Assembly (NCBI GenBank): GCA_947505915.1
Contig: CANNNH010000037.1
Location: forward strand, 1-11,093
Length of the DNA: 11,093 bases
From: Comamonadaceae bacterium
GTDB taxonomy: Bacteria > Pseudomonadota > Gammaproteobacteria > Burkholderiales > Burkholderiaceae
Direction of reading: 5' to 3'
Of this stretch, positions 8,034 through 11,093 are shown piece by piece. The position numbers were made by a program, and so were the translations under genes. Under the pieces are notes generated by a model that worked only from the letters and a program-made list of their open reading frames with translations, made no database searches and had not been told where the DNA came from. Each line of letters starts with the position of its first letter. Position 1 is the stretch's first letter.

Positions 8034-8942
8034 ATGAACAAAATTGGTTTCTACATCACCTCTGGCCTGGTGGCCTTGTTGATCATCAGCTCCACGCTTT
8101 TTGTGGTCGACCAGCGTCAATTCGGGGTGGTTTACTCTTTGGGTCAAATCAAAGATGTGATCACCGAGCCTGGCCTGCACATCAAACTCCCCCCGCCATT
8201 TCAAAATGTGTCCTACATCGACAAGCGGCTTTTGACCTTGGACAACCAAGACACCGGGCCGATGCTGACCGCCGAGAAGCAGCGCATGGTCATCGATTGG
8301 TATGTGCGTTGGCGCATCACCGATCCCTCCAACTACATCCGCAATGTGGGCTTGGATGAAAAAGCCGGCGCCATGCAATTGAGCCGCGTGGTGCGCAATG
8401 CCTTGCAAGAAGAGATCAACAAACGAACGGTGAAAGAGTTGTTGTCCGTTAAGCGAGAGGCCTTGCTCCAAGACGTCAAGCGCGAAGTGCTGGAGGTGGT
8501 CCAAGGGGCCAAGCCTTGGGGGGTGGATGTGGTGGATGTGAGGATCACCCGGGCTGATTACGTGGACGCCATCACCGAATCGGTTTATCGGCGCATGGAG
8601 GCCGAGCGCAAGCGTGTGGCCAATGAATTGCGCTCCACCGGTGCAGCTGAAGGCGAAAAAATTCGGGCCGATGCCGACCGCCAGCGTGAAGTGACCGTGG
8701 CCAACGCCTATCGCGATGCCCAAAAAATCAAAGGCGAGGGCGACGCTGAAGCGGCCAAAGTGTATGCCGAAGCGTTTGGCCGTGACGCCCAATTTGCCCA
8801 GTTTTATCGCAGCCTGGACGCTTATAAGGCGAGCTTCAACAAGAAAAGTGATGTGATGGTTGTCGACCCATCCAGTGAATTTTTCAAGGCATTCCGCGGC
8901 AATTCGGGTGGATCTGCACCCCCCGCTTCCAGCAAAAAGTGA
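8034..8942 (+). CDS. hflC: FtsH protease modulator HflC (SPFH/prohibitin family)
   Basis: 302 residues (E. coli HflC 334). It is the partner of HflK in the inner-membrane HflKC assembly around FtsH. It has a single N-terminal membrane segment (about 5-25, ending LFVVDQRQFGVVYSLG), an SPFH domain (about 20-195, with KLPPPFQNVSYIDKR and a periplasmic fold), and a long charged helix (RRMEAERKRVANELRSTGAA, EGEKIRADADRQREVTVANA) followed by the conserved end FYRSLDAYKASF. The C-terminus has a short Ser/Pro/Gly-rich tail. It starts 18 nt after hflK with only a weak AGG 9 nt upstream, consistent with cotranslation. Its TGA overlaps the start of the next gene by 1 nt. Confidence 0.96.
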   Translation: MNKIGFYITSGLVALLIISSTLFVVDQRQFGVVYSLGQIKDVITEPGLHIKLPPPFQNVSYIDKRLLTLDNQDTGPMLTAEKQRMVIDWYVRWRITDPSNYIRNVGLDEKAGAMQLSRVVRNALQEEINKRTVKELLSVKREALLQDVKREVLEVVQGAKPWGVDVVDVRITRADYVDAITESVYRRMEAERKRVANELRSTGAAEGEKIRADADRQREVTVANAYRDAQKIKGEGDAEAAKVYAEAFGRDAQFAQFYRSLDAYKASFNKKSDVMVVDPSSEFFKAFRGNSGGSAPPASSKK

Positions 8943-9136
8943 TGGTGGATGGCTCGGACCTGATTTGGACTGCGCTGGGCCTGGTGTTCGTGATTGAGGG
9001 CTTGATGCCCTTTATTTCGCCTTCTGGTTGGCGCCGCATCTTCATGCAAGTGCAGCAGCTCACGGATGGGCAAATCCGTTTTTTTGGCTTTGTATCCATC
9101 GCTTTGGGACTGTTGCTCTTGGCTTGGATGACCTGA
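8942..9136 (+). CDS. DUF2065 (YjeT-like) small inner-membrane protein
   Basis: 64 residues from ATG 8942, which overlaps the hflC stop as TGATG; a GTG one codon earlier (8939) is an equally open alternative. Two hydrophobic segments are visible, at about 6-24 (LIWTALGLVFVIEGLMPFI) and about 46-62 (FFGFVSIALGLLLLAWM), separated by a basic/polar loop containing PSGWRRI and QLTDGQIRFFG, which is the DUF2065 pattern. The family has no established function. Its position right behind hflC matches yjeT in E. coli, so a link to the HflKC-FtsH membrane complex can be inferred but is not shown. Overlap with hflC suggests translational coupling. Confidence 0.9.
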   Translation: MVDGSDLIWTALGLVFVIEGLMPFISPSGWRRIFMQVQQLTDGQIRFFGFVSIALGLLLLAWMT

Positions 9137-9142
9137 TCGATG

Positions 9143-9158
9143 GGCCCCTTGGGGGGCC
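9143..9158 (+). other. short GC-rich inverted repeat before hisZ
   Basis: GGCCCC and GGGGCC form a possible 6-bp stem with a TTGG loop, just after the DUF2065 stop. The nearest T-rich run (9180-9189) is more than 20 nt away, so it is not a standard terminator. It overlaps the proposed -35 of the hisZ promoter. Confidence 0.3.
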
Positions 9159-9177
9159 ACAGGTCACCGGCTAAAAT
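9149..9177 (+). promoter_or_regulatory. sigma70-type promoter for hisZ
   Basis: TTGGGG (9149-9154) and TAAAAT (9172-9177) are separated by exactly 17 nt; the -10 matches TATAAT at 5 of 6 positions, the -35 matches TTGACA at 3 of 6. Transcription would begin near 9184, leaving a leader of only about 24 nt before the hisZ ATG. This is the best promoter candidate in the window. Confidence 0.6.
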
Positions 9178-9207
9178 CCTTTCTTTTTTACCCCCCACTC
9201 CAACCAT

Positions 9208-10362
9208 ATGTCTGCCTGGGTCTTGCCGGATCACATCGCTGATGTGTTGCCCTCTGAGGCCCGTCACATTGAAGAATTGCGCCGCATCTGGCTCGACCAT
9301 GCCCGGCGCTGCGGTTACGAGCTGGTGATGCCCCCGCTGCTGGAGCACTTGGACTCTTTGTTGTCCGACAGCGACCCATCCCTGAATTTGCAGACCTTCA
9401 AGTTGGTCGACCAATTGTCCGGCCGCACCTTGGGTCTGCGTGCCGACACCACCGTGCAAGTTGCCCGCATCGATGCCCATTTGCTCAACCGCAAAGGCGT
9501 CACGCGCCTGTGCTACTGCGGCCCTGTTTTGCACACGCGTGCAGATCGCCCCGGGGCCACCCGTGAGCCCTACCAACTGGGCGCTGAAATCTATGGGCAC
9601 CCCGGTTTGGAAGCGGATTTAGAAATTTTGGCTTTGGCCCTGAGAGGCGCTGAATCTGCGGGTTTGTCGGGCGTGGTTTTGGACATGGGGCATGCTCGCA
9701 TCGTGCCGGCTTTGCTCGAGGGCTTGGCCCTAGAAGAGGGCTTGGTTCAAGACTTGCACACGGCTTTGGGACGCAAAGATGCCCCCCAAATCGCCAAACT
9801 GGCCCGCCATTTGACAGCCCCCGTGGCCAAGGCCTTGCAGGCCTTGACGGGCCTCTATGGTGGGCGCTCCGTCTTGATGGCGGGTCGGCAGGTGCTGTCG
9901 GCGTGGCCACAGGCGATTGAAGCCTTGGATCAGCTGGCCTTTTTGGCCGATCAATTGAGCGACTGTGACATCACATTTGACCTGGGTGACTTGAATGGAT
10001 ATGGCTATTACAGCGGCCCCAGGTTTGCCTTGTATGCCCACAGTGCGGGAGACGCCTTGTTGCGCGGCGGCCGATACGACGCGGTGGGTGCCGTCTTTGG
10101 CCGTGACAGGCCGGCGGTGGGTTTCAGCCTTGACTTGAAAGAATGGGCGCGTTGTCTGCCGCGCCCCGCCCAGAACAGTGCCATCCGCGCCCCTTGGTCT
10201 GAAGACACCAGCTTGCGCGATGCCATTGATGCGCTGCGCCAGCAAGGCGAAACCGTGGTGTGTGTCTTGCCTGGGCATGACAGCGAAGCTGACGAATTCA
10301 ATTGCAACCGCGAGTTGGTGCGCCAAGGCACCCAGTGGCATGTCCAACCCATTCACCCCTGA
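9208..10362 (+). CDS. hisZ: ATP phosphoribosyltransferase regulatory subunit HisZ
   Basis: 384 residues. HisZ is a HisS-like protein without aminoacylation activity that combines with short-form HisG to make the first enzyme of histidine synthesis (ATP plus PRPP) and confers feedback control by histidine. The HisS-like catalytic core is recognisable: [12 protein letters not shown] (4-15), [13 protein letters not shown] (75-87), [20 protein letters not shown] (108-127) in place of the HisS motif 2 [16 protein letters not shown], and [10 protein letters not shown] near 288-297 corresponding to CGGGRYD of HisS. The anticodon-binding domain of HisS is absent or much reduced. The ATG at 9208 has no Shine-Dalgarno; a promoter lies immediately upstream. 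Location ahead of purA and away from hisG is usual in Betaproteobacteria. A short-form HisG should be encoded elsewhere. Confidence 0.94.
   Translation: MSAWVLPDHIADVLPSEARHIEELRRIWLDHARRCGYELVMPPLLEHLDSLLSDSDPSLNLQTFKLVDQLSGRTLGLRADTTVQVARIDAHLLNRKGVTRLCYCGPVLHTRADRPGATREPYQLGAEIYGHPGLEADLEILALALRGAESAGLSGVVLDMGHARIVPALLEGLALEEGLVQDLHTALGRKDAPQIAKLARHLTAPVAKALQALTGLYGGRSVLMAGRQVLSAWPQAIEALDQLAFLADQLSDCDITFDLGDLNGYGYYSGPRFALYAHSAGDALLRGGRYDAVGAVFGRDRPAVGFSLDLKEWARCLPRPAQNSAIRAPWSEDTSLRDAIDALRQQGETVVCVLPGHDSEADEFNCNRELVRQGTQWHVQPIHP

Positions 10363-11093
<731 letters not shown>

Noticed and set aside
8025..8792. 255-codon open frame on the minus strand opposite hflC
   Set aside because: It lies wholly opposite a clear hflC gene, its product has low-complexity composition typical of a reverse-strand shadow (His, Gly, Phe and Leu-rich), and no known motif is visible.
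9143..9190. Possible terminator between DUF2065 and hisZ
   Set aside because: The 6-bp stem is separated from the T-rich run by more than 20 nt containing a good -10 box, so a promoter reading is better.

Overview
The window is an ordinary-looking stretch of bacterial chromosome, fully packed with plus-strand housekeeping genes. It fits Burkholderiales (Betaproteobacteria), most likely Comamonadaceae. The case rests on gene order (ispG-hisS-yfgM-bamB-der-hfq-hflX-hflK-hflC-DUF2065-hisZ-purA), the short HflX and Der forms, hisZ next to purA, and moderately high GC. Leucine is encoded mostly by TTG rather than CTG, which recalls freshwater comamonads such as Limnohabitans; the genus is a guess. 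No mobile element, tRNA, rRNA, CRISPR array or phage gene was seen.

Layout. 1-435: 3' part of ispG (isoprenoid synthesis, MEP pathway). 460-1752: hisS. 1760-4922: envelope and ribosome block of yfgM (SecYEG-associated TPR protein), bamB (outer-membrane assembly lipoprotein) and der (ribosome-assembly GTPase), joined by 7-nt spacing and two 4-nt overlaps. 5000-5251: hfq. 5324-6478: hflX. 6597-8942: hflK and hflC, the membrane SPFH pair controlling FtsH. 8942-9136: DUF2065/YjeT-like small membrane protein, overlapping the hflC stop. 9208-10362: hisZ, behind its own recognisable sigma70-type promoter. 10378-end: purA, cut by the window edge.

In E. coli the first half (ispG to der) and second half (hfq to purA) are two separate loci; here they form one run with hisZ inserted. 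No convincing intrinsic terminator lies between any two genes, so transcription may run through much of the window, with re-initiation at hisZ and perhaps at hfq or hflK. There is no gap over 300 bases. The intergenic stretches are 77 nt (der-hfq), 72 nt (hfq-hflX), 118 nt (hflX-hflK) and 71 nt (DUF2065-hisZ).

No unknown system is evident. The points most worth checking are an aspartate in Hfq where the uridine-stacking aromatic residue (E. coli F42) normally sits, the absence of any ATG or Shine-Dalgarno for hflX, which shares the hfq reading frame across a single stop codon, and NKNE instead of NKxD in the first G domain of Der.
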